From: Actinomycetota bacterium
GTDB lineage: Bacteria > Actinomycetota > Actinomycetes > S36-B12 > UBA10799
Direction of reading: 5' to 3'
DNA length: 5,473 nt
NCBI GenBank assembly: GCA_003452655.1
Contig: DMNR01000280.1
Coordinates: 1 to 5,473, forward strand
Made by a program: the position numbers and the translations under genes. Each line of letters begins with the position of its first letter. Position 1 is the first letter of the stretch. Of this stretch, positions 1 through 5,473 are shown piece after piece. A model generated the notes under the pieces. It was not told the origin of the DNA. It ran no database searches and worked only from the letters and a program-made list of their open reading frames with translations.

Positions 1-680
1 ATAACCTGCATCGTGTACCCGCCATTGGTCAGCGGCTCCAAGTAAGCGATGTCGGACTTGCCATCAGCATTGAAATCACCAACAACGGGGCAACCGTGAT
101 TGCTGGCCGGGCCAGGTACTGCGGGGCATCGATCAGTGCTGTCGGGGGTAGCGTCATTATCAGTGTCCTGCGCTACTTGAGTGTCGGATCGACCTCCCCA
201 GCTTTCCGGGGCGTATGACCATCCTAGGTATGGTGCACCCGCCCAGTTCAGGTTCACTCGTTGGACACGCGCAGCAGAAGTGATGTAAGAGCCGTTGCCC
301 TCCGAGACCTCGACATGCCCCGCGCCGCCGTTCACGTTGGCCGGGGCGAAGAAGACCAAGGCGCCGGGGGGAGGCGTTCCCTCCGTGTGGACACGGCCAG
401 CCGCGGCTTGAGCCAAGTAGTTGGCGTGCGCTGTCGCATACCTGCCTGACGTCCCGTAAGCATGCTCTACAAAGGTCTCGCACAACCCGTCGTAGCCGGT
501 GGTGCCCAACTTAGACTGCGCCCAAGACACAGCATTCGTCTCCGTAGATGCGGCCGTTGCAGGACTCGCTGTGACCAGACTTCCCAGGACAGTGCCCAAA
601 GCCGCAAGTAGAGTCACCAGCACCGCGACACGCGACCTATGGGTGGCAGTGTTTGGTCGCTGATTGATACTCGTCGTCAT
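1..680 (-). CDS. Secreted NlpC/P60- or CHAP-like cysteine hydrolase with thrombospondin type 3 and VCBS/FG-GAP repeats (C-terminus cut by window edge)
   Basis: My translation of the minus strand from ATG at 680 is open for 226 codons to the window edge. Residues 1-44 look like a Sec signal peptide: basic residues at 8-17, a hydrophobic core at 18-38, and likely cleavage after ATA near 41-43. Residues 50-160 resemble a papain-fold peptidoglycan hydrolase of the NlpC/P60 or CHAP type, with Cys67 in YDGLCETFV as probable nucleophile and His122 in GHVEV as probable base; I could not assign the third polar residue. Residues 172-198 form an Asp-rich, two-Cys thrombospondin type 3 calcium-binding motif. 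Residues 200-213 (GDFNADGKSDIAY) start a VCBS/FG-GAP repeat, and more repeats probably follow outside the window. The start is supported by GGGGGA four bases upstream. The protein is probably exported and may cut cell-wall peptides; the substrate is inferred from the fold only. It lies downstream of, and co-directional with, the kinase gene. Confidence 0.85.
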   Translation of the reverse strand, partial: MTTSINQRPNTATHRSRVAVLVTLLAALGTVLGSLVTASPATAASTETNAVSWAQSKLGTTGYDGLCETFVEHAYGTSGRYATAHANYLAQAAAGRVHTEGTPPPGALVFFAPANVNGGAGHVEVSEGNGSYITSAARVQRVNLNWAGAPYLGWSYAPESWGGRSDTQVAQDTDNDATPDSTDRCPAVPGPASNHGCPVVGDFNADGKSDIAYLEPLTNGGYTMQV

Positions 681-684
681 CTGA

Positions 685-690
685 TCCCCC
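685..690 (-). promoter_or_regulatory. Ribosome binding site of the secreted hydrolase gene
   Basis: The minus strand reads GGGGGA, then TCAG, then the ATG at 680. The four-base spacing is short but workable. It supports this ATG as the start; the signal peptide begins right after it. Confidence 0.55.
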
Positions 691-723
691 GATGTTGCAC
701 TACTAACCAACTCAGCTTCGATA

Positions 724-741
724 GTGACCTCGAAGGGTCAC
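724..741. repeat. Perfect 6-bp-arm inverted repeat upstream of the secreted hydrolase gene
   Basis: Arms GTGACC (724-729) and GGTCAC (736-741) flank a six-base centre. The repeat lies 43 bases upstream of the hydrolase start, in the 149-base gap after the kinase gene, so it could be an operator for a dimeric regulator. No convincing -35/-10 pair was found around it, although an AT-richer stretch including TTAGTAGT lies at about 698-705 on the minus strand. It could also be a small RNA hairpin. There is no T-run beside it, so an intrinsic terminator is unlikely. Confidence 0.4.
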
Positions 742-748
742 GGTTGGT

Positions 749-773
749 AGTCCCCTCTTTTGGGGACCGTGCC
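749..773 (-). promoter_or_regulatory. Dyad element copy A, in the kinase-hydrolase gap
   Basis: GTCCCC (750-755) and GGGGAC (762-767) form a 6-bp perfect inverted repeat around a six-base centre. The 25 bases at 749-773 match 3183-3207 at 21 positions, including an 11-base identical run, and both copies sit in gaps between co-directional genes in the same orientation. This makes a protein binding site more likely than a chance hairpin. The element is 68 bases upstream of the hydrolase ATG and about 56 bases past the kinase stop. A role as operator of the neighbouring NarL-type regulator is inferred. No T-run follows on either strand, so a classical terminator is not supported. Confidence 0.5.
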
Positions 774-829
774 CCCGAACACCACCTGCAACCCTCGATC
801 GCAGACGATGCGATGGCAGGATCACGTGC

Positions 830-3148
830 TCACCCCCACACCAATTCGACCAACATCTCATCCTCATCGACGCTTTGGTGGACCTCGAAGCCGCCGACGC
901 CTCGGTGGTCTGCAGCCAGAAGTTGATCGCAATCCAACGCTGGCGTGACGATAGTCATGCTTGCCCCGTCCCTGGTCGGAAACAGAGTGAGGAATCCTTC
1001 GGATGCCGCTGGGAGGGCATCAACGACCTCACGCACCACTACTTCGATCGCTGCCAGTTGGTCCGGCGTGGGTTCGTGGACTTTCTCCGCGCACTGGACA
1101 GACAAGACGGCGCCATGCGCATGGGCGCGTTGAAGCGCGCGGGTGATCGCGTCACCCAATCCGCCAAGGTCCGGGTCAACCTTGAGTAACGCCCTGAGGT
1201 AGCGCTCCTCCTCTGCGCAGTGCTGGCGCACTGTCGCGTCGCCAGGCTCCAGCGTCCCGTCTGCAAGGCCCTGAAGCAGAGGCCTCACTTCTGTGAGTAC
1301 GGAGTCGAATGTCGTCGCCCTGACCCGTTCATGCTCCCGGACCGCAGCGGCCCGGGCGGTCGAGGCGCGCGTTGCAGAATTCCACTGTTCAGCCCTTGCG
1401 CCATACGTGGTCAGCATCCTGCGGAACGCGATCATGCCACCGACGAAAGCGACATCAGTGAGCACGATGCTTGGCATCGCATCCGCAACACAGCCCTCGG
1501 CCGCGGGCCCCATCCAGGCGATAACCAGCGTGATCCCGATGACGTAGCCGATGCAGCCGAGGGTAATCCACAGTGCCCTGCCACTTAGGAGCACGATCAC
1601 GACGACGCAGAAAGCGGAACCCAGTGCACCCCACCAACTAATCCCGATCGCAGCACATCCGGGCACTCGGAATGTTGGCAGGAAGGCGACCAACGCCGCC
1701 GCGACTACCAGAGTCAGGCTCACATACCAGCGGACTGGCACTCCTGACCGAGCGGCGAATAGCGCCCAGGTGATGGCCGCAATGATCACGATGAGTCCCA
1801 TCACGGCGCCACCGACAGGTTGAACACCGACCACGAGAAGCGTATTCACGACGAATAGTGAAACGAGACAAATCGATGCTCGCCGGGTCGCCGGAATGAC
1901 TGCGTCTACCAGCACGCCGTCGGCGTCTTCAGTAGTCGCAACCTCACTTGGGCGCACCCAATTCAGCACTATAACGGCGCCCCCGCCCACGCGCGGCCGT
2001 GCAGCAGCCTCAATACCGACGCTATTGCACCGCACCCGAATCGATTCCGGGGCGCTGAACGATTGCCGCCCGAAACCTTCGCCCGGGTCGCTGACACGGA
2101 CTTCAAGCCAGTCTTGACCGCCAGTCACGCGAATGTCCGCGCTGTTCTGGCCGGAATGTTTGGAAATGTTGACTAGCGCCTCAGCGACAGAGGCGCTCAT
2201 CTGTTCAGTCACCGCCCTGGGCACATCGGTTTGGGTTCCGCTGGTTGCCACCTTGAGGGTCAAACCCAGGCTTTCAGCCCTGGTCTGCGCGGTTTCGATC
2301 ACACTTCTCACCGGGTCGGGTTCCCCAGAAGCGCGGTCCTGCCCTGCGACCGCAGGAACAGTCGAACGCTCTGCAAGCGCTGAAAGGTCGAATCTGCTGC
2401 GCTCCTGAATGCGGTGAGCCGAACTCGATCCTTCGCGAATCGCTCCCAGAGTGTTGATCACCGTGTCATGCAGAAGCCGGAAGATCTGGAAACGCTCCGC
2501 CACTCCGGCCCGCTCACGTTCCTCTCGTTCGACGGCGGCCAGGCGTGCAGCGGCGGCTGTATCGTCGACCCTGGCGATCCCTATCAACGCGCGAGCTGTC
2601 ACCAAAGCTGCAATCCCGACAGCTACTGGGTAGGCCGCCATGAGGACGCAGCCACGCCAAGCCTCGAGGAAATCACCTGACGACAGCGCTGACGCGCTCA
2701 CAGCAACAAACGCAGAAACTGCAATCGCGACGATCGAGAACAGCGCCCTGGTAGTAGGCAGGCTGAGTGCGGCCATCAAGGTAGCGAAATTGACCCACGG
2801 CACCAACACTGCATACGGGCCAGACAAAGCCAACGCCTCCGTGTTCAGAGCCACGACAATCGTGGTCGCAGCGACCACGCCCACAAATACACTTGGGGGT
2901 AGCCACCGCAGCAGCAATCCCGCCACCCAAGCGGCGGTCAACACGAGCAGCAGGGCGGCTCCCAGACCTTCAGAACGGAGTCCCGACCCCTCTGCAGTGA
3001 GCGCCGGGACCAACCCAAGGATCCATACGCCACCAAGGATGGTGGCGGTCAGCCGAATCACCCGCGCCGCTGCAGCCTCTGATGCACCGCCTGAGGTGGA
3101 GTTTGCGGTCATAGGTTCCACAATCAATGGGGAGTGACGGGATGCCAT
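830..3148 (-). CDS. Membrane sensor histidine kinase with two fused halves, the second catalytically degenerate
   Basis: Probable sensor kinase of 772 residues, much longer than the usual 400-450 for NarL-partner kinases. Half one has about six membrane segments (31-192), a HisKA_3-like helix with His227 in LLHDTVINTL, and a HATPase domain at about 285-400 with an N box (Glu323, Asn327 in EALVNISKHS) and a G1 box (Asp354 in DPGEGF). Half two repeats the layout: about six membrane segments (423-579), a helix where Phe614-Asp615 replaces His-Asp, and an ATPase-like tail (690-772) with Asp710 at the N-box Asn position and no DxGxG motif. Half two is therefore probably a pseudokinase. There is no large extracellular domain, so sensing is likely within the membrane. 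It lies 67 bases after the regulator gene, its probable partner. The start is uncertain: GTG at 3163, ATG at 3148 and ATG at 3112 are all in frame. I chose 3148 for its ATG with AGGG seven bases upstream. Confidence 0.92.
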   Translation of the reverse strand: MASRHSPLIVEPMTANSTSGGASEAAAARVIRLTATILGGVWILGLVPALTAEGSGLRSEGLGAALLLVLTAAWVAGLLLRWLPPSVFVGVVAATTIVVALNTEALALSGPYAVLVPWVNFATLMAALSLPTTRALFSIVAIAVSAFVAVSASALSSGDFLEAWRGCVLMAAYPVAVGIAALVTARALIGIARVDDTAAAARLAAVEREERERAGVAERFQIFRLLHDTVINTLGAIREGSSSAHRIQERSRFDLSALAERSTVPAVAGQDRASGEPDPVRSVIETAQTRAESLGLTLKVATSGTQTDVPRAVTEQMSASVAEALVNISKHSGQNSADIRVTGGQDWLEVRVSDPGEGFGRQSFSAPESIRVRCNSVGIEAAARPRVGGGAVIVLNWVRPSEVATTEDADGVLVDAVIPATRRASICLVSLFVVNTLLVVGVQPVGGAVMGLIVIIAAITWALFAARSGVPVRWYVSLTLVVAAALVAFLPTFRVPGCAAIGISWWGALGSAFCVVVIVLLSGRALWITLGCIGYVIGITLVIAWMGPAAEGCVADAMPSIVLTDVAFVGGMIAFRRMLTTYGARAEQWNSATRASTARAAAVREHERVRATTFDSVLTEVRPLLQGLADGTLEPGDATVRQHCAEEERYLRALLKVDPDLGGLGDAITRALQRAHAHGAVLSVQCAEKVHEPTPDQLAAIEVVVREVVDALPAASEGFLTLFPTRDGASMTIVTPALDCDQLLAADHRGVGGFEVHQSVDEDEMLVELVWG

Positions 3149-3180
3149 GGGTGCACCCTGCACTCTGCGGCCCTGCGATG

Positions 3181-3207
3181 ACAGTCCCCTCTTCCAGGGA
3201 CTGTGCC
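3181..3207 (-). promoter_or_regulatory. Dyad element copy B, in the regulator-kinase gap
   Basis: ACAGTCCC (3181-3188) and GGGACTGT (3197-3204) form a perfect 8-bp inverted repeat around an eight-base centre. It starts to be readable 11 bases past the regulator stop codon and lies upstream of all candidate kinase starts. Bases 3183-3207 match copy A at 21 of 25 positions. It may be an operator for an internal promoter in front of the kinase gene, or an RNA hairpin that sets the ratio of regulator to kinase. The lack of a T-run argues against an intrinsic terminator. Confidence 0.5.
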
Positions 3208-3215
3208 GACGGAAT

Positions 3216-3866
3216 TCACGGATCTACGAGACCTGCCCGCACTGCCTCGCGGTAGAGATCTGTCTTGGTCTTCGGGCGGCTACCCATCTCTTCGTACTTG
3301 TCCCGGATTCGGTCTATGTGTTCCTTCGCTGTGTGCGGCGAGATATCCAGCCTGCGAGCGACAGATGCGAGCTTCAAACCAGACGAGTAGAGAACCAGAA
3401 CTCGCTGCTCCTGCTCCGTAAGAATCGGCCGATCATCGGAGACGTCGTTTGCCAAAATCGCTGCCAATTCAGAGGGAGTCCAGGGCTCACCTGCCAGAAC
3501 AGCATCGATCGCTTCAAACATTGTGAAGACGGGTTCCTGTTTGGGCACAAAGCCGTGCACTCCCGCACGGACCATGTCCCGGATCTGCGAAGGAACCCCG
3601 CAGGCACTGACCACGAGTACAACCGAACCGCGCTCAATGAGCAATCGGGCATCCGTGGCGTCTGCGGGTTTGCCATTGAGGTCTAGGTCCAGGATCACCA
3701 AGTCCGGCGCTGACTCCAAAGCCACGACCTCGGCCAATGAGTCTCCGCAGTACGCGAGATCGAACTGAGGACGGCTCGACAGTGCTTGCACGACCCCATC
3801 ACGAACCAGCACATGGTCCTCCACGACGGCCACCGCGACCGACCCCGGCTCTCTCGCGTGCCCCAC
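3216..3866 (-). CDS. NarL/FixJ-family response regulator (receiver plus LuxR-type HTH)
   Basis: A cytoplasmic two-component response regulator of 216 residues, a normal length for the family. The receiver domain covers about residues 9-125. It has the acidic pair Glu16-Asp17 in VVEDH, the phospho-acceptor Asp60 in LVILDLDL, the switch Ser87 in VVSACG and the conserved Lys109 in VPKQ, so all key residues are present. The LuxR-type helix-turn-helix covers about 147-212, with LTEQEQRVL, then the recognition region around ISPHTAKEHIDRI. Phosphorylation is expected to allow dimer formation and binding to a dyad-symmetric site. The start is GTG at 3866, fixed by a near-perfect AAAGGAGG five bases upstream. 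It is the first gene of a probable minus-strand operon with the kinase. Its target genes cannot be read from the sequence; the shared dyad elements nearby are candidates. Confidence 0.96.
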   Translation of the reverse strand: MGHAREPGSVAVAVVEDHVLVRDGVVQALSSRPQFDLAYCGDSLAEVVALESAPDLVILDLDLNGKPADATDARLLIERGSVVLVVSACGVPSQIRDMVRAGVHGFVPKQEPVFTMFEAIDAVLAGEPWTPSELAAILANDVSDDRPILTEQEQRVLVLYSSGLKLASVARRLDISPHTAKEHIDRIRDKYEEMGSRPKTKTDLYREAVRAGLVDP

Positions 3867-3871
3867 GATCG

Positions 3872-3879
3872 CCTCCTTT
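3872..3879 (-). promoter_or_regulatory. Strong ribosome binding site of the response regulator gene
   Basis: The minus strand reads AAAGGAGG followed by five bases and then GTG at 3866. This is the strongest Shine-Dalgarno sequence in the window, and it decides a GTG start. Confidence 0.85.
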
Positions 3880-3961
3880 GTTGCTAGTTGCCGCCACGAC
3901 TGATCGATGACTGCCGAGGAAACCCTAGCGGTTCTTGATCACCACCCACAGGTGACACGAC

Positions 3962-4069
3962 ATGGGTACGCACAAACACAAACTGCGACGGTGCGCGGAT
4001 CGCACCACCACCCCGACACCCGAACACATCGGGACCATCATGGCCACCTCGCTGGTAGCCTCAATTTGA
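3962..4069 (+). CDS. Possible 35-residue ORF upstream of the propeller gene (doubtful)
   Basis: ATG at 3962 opens a 35-codon frame ending in TGA at 4067-4069. AGGTGA six bases upstream is an acceptable ribosome site. The predicted peptide starts MGTHKHKLRRCADRTTTPTP; it is basic, has one Cys, and I recognise no family. It ends 80 bases before the propeller gene and overlaps that gene's candidate -35 box. It could be a leader peptide or a small protein, but a frame this short arises easily by chance in GC-rich DNA. The high His, Thr and Pro content reflects the base composition of the stretch. Confidence 0.2.
   Translation: MGTHKHKLRRCADRTTTPTPEHIGTIMATSLVASI
3990..4006. repeat. Inverted repeat GGTGCG-N5-CGCACC
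   Basis: Arms GGTGCG (3990-3995) and CGCACC (4001-4006) are perfectly complementary around a five-base centre, in the divergent region. It could be an operator or a hairpin in a leader transcript. It does not resemble the GTCCC dyad elements. Confidence 0.3.
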
Positions 4070-4092
4070 TCAACGCGCGAAGATCATATTTT
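4066..4092 (+). promoter_or_regulatory. Candidate promoter of the propeller gene
   Basis: TTGATC (4066-4071) resembles a -35 box. TATTTT (4087-4092) in an AT-rich island resembles a -10 box, but the spacing of 15 bases is short of the usual 17. If real, the transcript would start near 4099 and carry a leader of about 50 bases that includes the palindrome at 4105-4114. Confidence 0.3.
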
Positions 4093-4137
4093 CATTGGTC
4101 GGGCCCGCTAGCGGCACGCCTCAGTCGAACGCCCACC

Positions 4138-4144
4138 AGAGGAG
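4138..4144 (+). promoter_or_regulatory. Ribosome binding site that fixes the propeller gene start
   Basis: AGAGGAG is followed by five bases and then GTG at 4150. The frame is open back to ATG at 3907, but that upstream part has no ribosome site I can see and would bury the signal peptide, so the GTG at 4150 is preferred. Confidence 0.75.
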
Positions 4145-4149
4145 TCAAA

Positions 4150-5361
4150 GTGACACCAGTGACCGCGAGATCAGCCGTCACCGTGGCGGCGTGCTTAATG
4201 ATCTTGACTGCCACCGTAGAGGGATCGCACGCGCTGAGCATCGACTCATCGTTTGGCACCAACGGTTATGTCACCATCGACGCAAGCCCAACGGACGAAA
4301 CCAGCTTCGTCATTTCCGGAGCAGACGGATCGAGCTATGTGGGGGTCGCGCCAAGCACTGGCGCCGGTGGCTTCGTCGCCCGATTGTCAGCTAATGGCAC
4401 GTTGGATTCCGGTTACGGGACTGCCGGAAGAGCATCGGTCCACGCGAGGCTCGGTGGACTCGACCCTGTAGGGCGACTACTCATCGTGGACAGTGACTCG
4501 CGGGTCGCCCGGTTGACGTCCTCCGGGCAAATCGACGGTAGTTTCGGCGCAGGCGGCTACAGCCCGCAGGTGGCCGGGAGCCCCATGGGTCTTGCCGTAG
4601 ATCGCAAGGGCAGAACCTTGGTGACGTCTCAGAGGAACGTGAACTCCGTCGGCAAGTTTCTCGTGACTCGCTTCACGGCTGTCGGCACAGTTGATCGCAG
4701 TTACGGCAAGCGCGGTACGGCCGTTGTGAGCCTCGGCGGAAGTGATCATCCCTACGACATTGCGGTCGATGCGAAGGGTCGCGCGGTCGTCGTCGGGGAT
4801 TCCTCCCACGGATACGGGCGGAACAATGGCCGGGTCGGCGTGATCAGGTTGAACGGCCACGGACGACTGGATACCAAGTTCGGCACGAAGGGCAGACTGT
4901 TACTCAAACAGGCAGATCAAGGCATGGATGTCAGCATCGCTGGCCAGAGCATCTACATCTCCATCAACAAAGACCAGAAATGGGTTGGTGCACTCAAGGT
5001 CACCTCGAAGGGTCGACTGGACAAGCACTTCGGCCGCAAGGGAGTCGTCAAGGCCCAGCATCACGCCACGGCCGTGACATCAATCGCGGTGCATGCGGGG
5101 CAGGTTGTTGTGGGTGCGAACGTGATTGCGACCGGTGACGGCAAGGGCAACGCTTACACCACGACTGGCGCGCTCGCTACCTACTCCACCCGTGGGAAGC
5201 TCATCGCCCGCGCTAGTTTAGGCCTCCCGCCGACCGCAGGCATCGCAGTGAGCACGATCGCCATCAGCAGCACCGGTCAGGTTCTCGTTGGCGGCGACAC
5301 AGCGGTCAGCCCATCTGCCCCATGGCCAACCGACTCATACGTCGCCCGGCTGAACAGGTAG
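4150..5361 (+). CDS. Secreted delta-60-repeat (DUF5122-type) beta-propeller protein
   Basis: From GTG at 4150 the product has 403 residues. Residues 1-30 are a Sec signal peptide: Arg7, a hydrophobic core at 9-22, and likely cleavage near the HALS at 27-30. The mature part is built of repeats with the consensus ARL..G.LD..FG..G. They are clear at about 31-38 (IDSSFGTN, first half missing), 77-93, 119-135, 173-189, 231-247 and 282-298, with a degenerate copy at about 342-358. The chain ends in YVARLNR, the half-repeat missing from the N-terminus, so the two ends probably complete one blade of a seven-bladed propeller. Such proteins are extracellular and usually of unknown binding role; no catalytic residues are evident. 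There is no sorting motif or membrane anchor, so it is probably released or loosely wall-bound. The gene is divergent from the regulator gene, so joint control is possible but unproven. Confidence 0.92.
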   Translation: MTPVTARSAVTVAACLMILTATVEGSHALSIDSSFGTNGYVTIDASPTDETSFVISGADGSSYVGVAPSTGAGGFVARLSANGTLDSGYGTAGRASVHARLGGLDPVGRLLIVDSDSRVARLTSSGQIDGSFGAGGYSPQVAGSPMGLAVDRKGRTLVTSQRNVNSVGKFLVTRFTAVGTVDRSYGKRGTAVVSLGGSDHPYDIAVDAKGRAVVVGDSSHGYGRNNGRVGVIRLNGHGRLDTKFGTKGRLLLKQADQGMDVSIAGQSIYISINKDQKWVGALKVTSKGRLDKHFGRKGVVKAQHHATAVTSIAVHAGQVVVGANVIATGDGKGNAYTTTGALATYSTRGKLIARASLGLPPTAGIAVSTIAISSTGQVLVGGDTAVSPSAPWPTDSYVARLNR

Positions 5362-5473
5362 CGCCACTCGAACATCATGGTTACCGCAGGCCTACCTGCC
5401 AAGAAGGCGCGAGCGGTCGCGGCGCGCGGGTTACAGCGTTCGTTGGTGTTGTGCGACCAGGACGCCGCCGCCG
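5362..5473. other. Downstream tail with no callable gene
   Basis: A small inverted repeat, GCAGG-CCTA-CCTGC (5386-5399), lies 25 bases past the propeller stop. It could be a weak, T-less terminator, but the stem is only 5 bp. An open plus-strand frame from ATG at 5377 runs off the edge after 32 codons without a ribosome site, and one minus-strand frame is also open. Neither can be told from chance at this length. Confidence 0.4.

Larger units (their letters stand above)
3867..4149. other. Divergent intergenic region between regulator and propeller genes
   Basis: About 280 bases separate the two divergent starts, enough for two promoters. Visible items are the regulator's ribosome site, a 17-base inverted repeat at 3990-4006, a possible 35-codon ORF at 3962-4069, an AT-rich island at 4081-4097, and a 10-base palindrome CCGCTAGCGG at 4105-4114. 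On the minus strand TAGGGT at 3922-3927 could be a -10 box for the regulator, but no good -35 lies at the right distance. Neither copy of the GTCCC dyad element is repeated here. Confidence 0.6.

Noticed and set aside
160..483. 107-codon minus-strand ORF in another frame of the hydrolase gene
   Set aside because: It overlaps the frame that carries the signal peptide, the Cys/His motifs and the calcium-binding repeats; its own product is Arg/Cys-rich and featureless.
727..739. 13-base identity (ACCTCGAAGGGTC) with 5002-5014 inside the propeller gene
   Set aside because: The second copy is coding sequence of an ordinary repeat, and one shared 13-mer in a window of this size is within what chance allows.
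724..741. Crp-type site
   Set aside because: The Crp consensus needs GTGA and TCAC six bases apart; here they are ten apart.
749..771. Intrinsic terminator after the kinase gene
   Set aside because: The stem is GC-rich, but no T-run follows on either strand.
2034..2100. Frameshift suspected in the kinase G2 region, where the usual Gly-rich loop is weak
   Set aside because: The frame continues cleanly into VGGGAVIVLNW, which matches the expected end of a HATPase domain, so divergence explains it better than a frameshift.
2640..3137. 165-codon plus-strand ORF opposite the first membrane domain of the kinase
   Set aside because: It is fully antisense to a well-supported gene and its Ala/Thr/Ser-rich product shows no family motif; long antisense frames are common in GC-rich DNA.
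3147..3686. 179-codon plus-strand ORF opposite the response regulator
   Set aside because: It is antisense to a gene with all receiver and HTH residues intact; the translated product has no domain I can recognise.
3907..4149. N-terminal extension of the propeller ORF back to ATG at 3907
   Set aside because: The extra 81 residues are His/Thr/Arg-rich with no recognisable domain, place the signal peptide inside the protein, and have no ribosome site, whereas GTG at 4150 has AGAGGAG five bases upstream.

Overview
The window reads as a stretch of a GC-rich, Gram-positive actinobacterial-type chromosome. The reasons are a GC-biased third codon position, GTG starts for two of the four genes, strong GGAGG-like ribosome binding sites, a NarL-type two-component pair with a membrane-integral sensor, and secreted proteins with Sec signal peptides. 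This taxonomic call is an inference; no rRNA or tRNA gene is present to fix it. No mobile element, CRISPR array, integrase or RNA gene is visible.

Layout. Three genes run leftward on the minus strand in the order response regulator (3866 to 3216), histidine kinase (3148 to 830) and a secreted hydrolase-like protein (680 to beyond position 1, cut by the window edge). A fourth gene, a secreted delta-60-repeat beta-propeller protein (4150 to 5361), is divergent on the plus strand. About 280 bases separate the regulator start from the propeller start. The last 110 bases hold no gene that can be called.

How the parts may work together. Regulator and kinase are adjacent, co-directional and of matching families (NarL receiver-HTH and HisKA_3-type kinase), so they are very likely a cognate pair. 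The kinase is the most unusual item. It consists of two halves, each with about six membrane segments followed by a kinase-like module, but only the first half keeps the phospho-accepting His and the ATP-binding motifs. It looks like a covalently fused kinase plus pseudokinase.

A near-identical dyad-symmetric element (21 of 25 bases) lies both in the regulator-kinase gap and in the gap before the secreted hydrolase gene, in the same orientation. The simplest working model is that the two-component system controls itself and a small set of secreted proteins through this element. That model is an inference and rests on two sites only.
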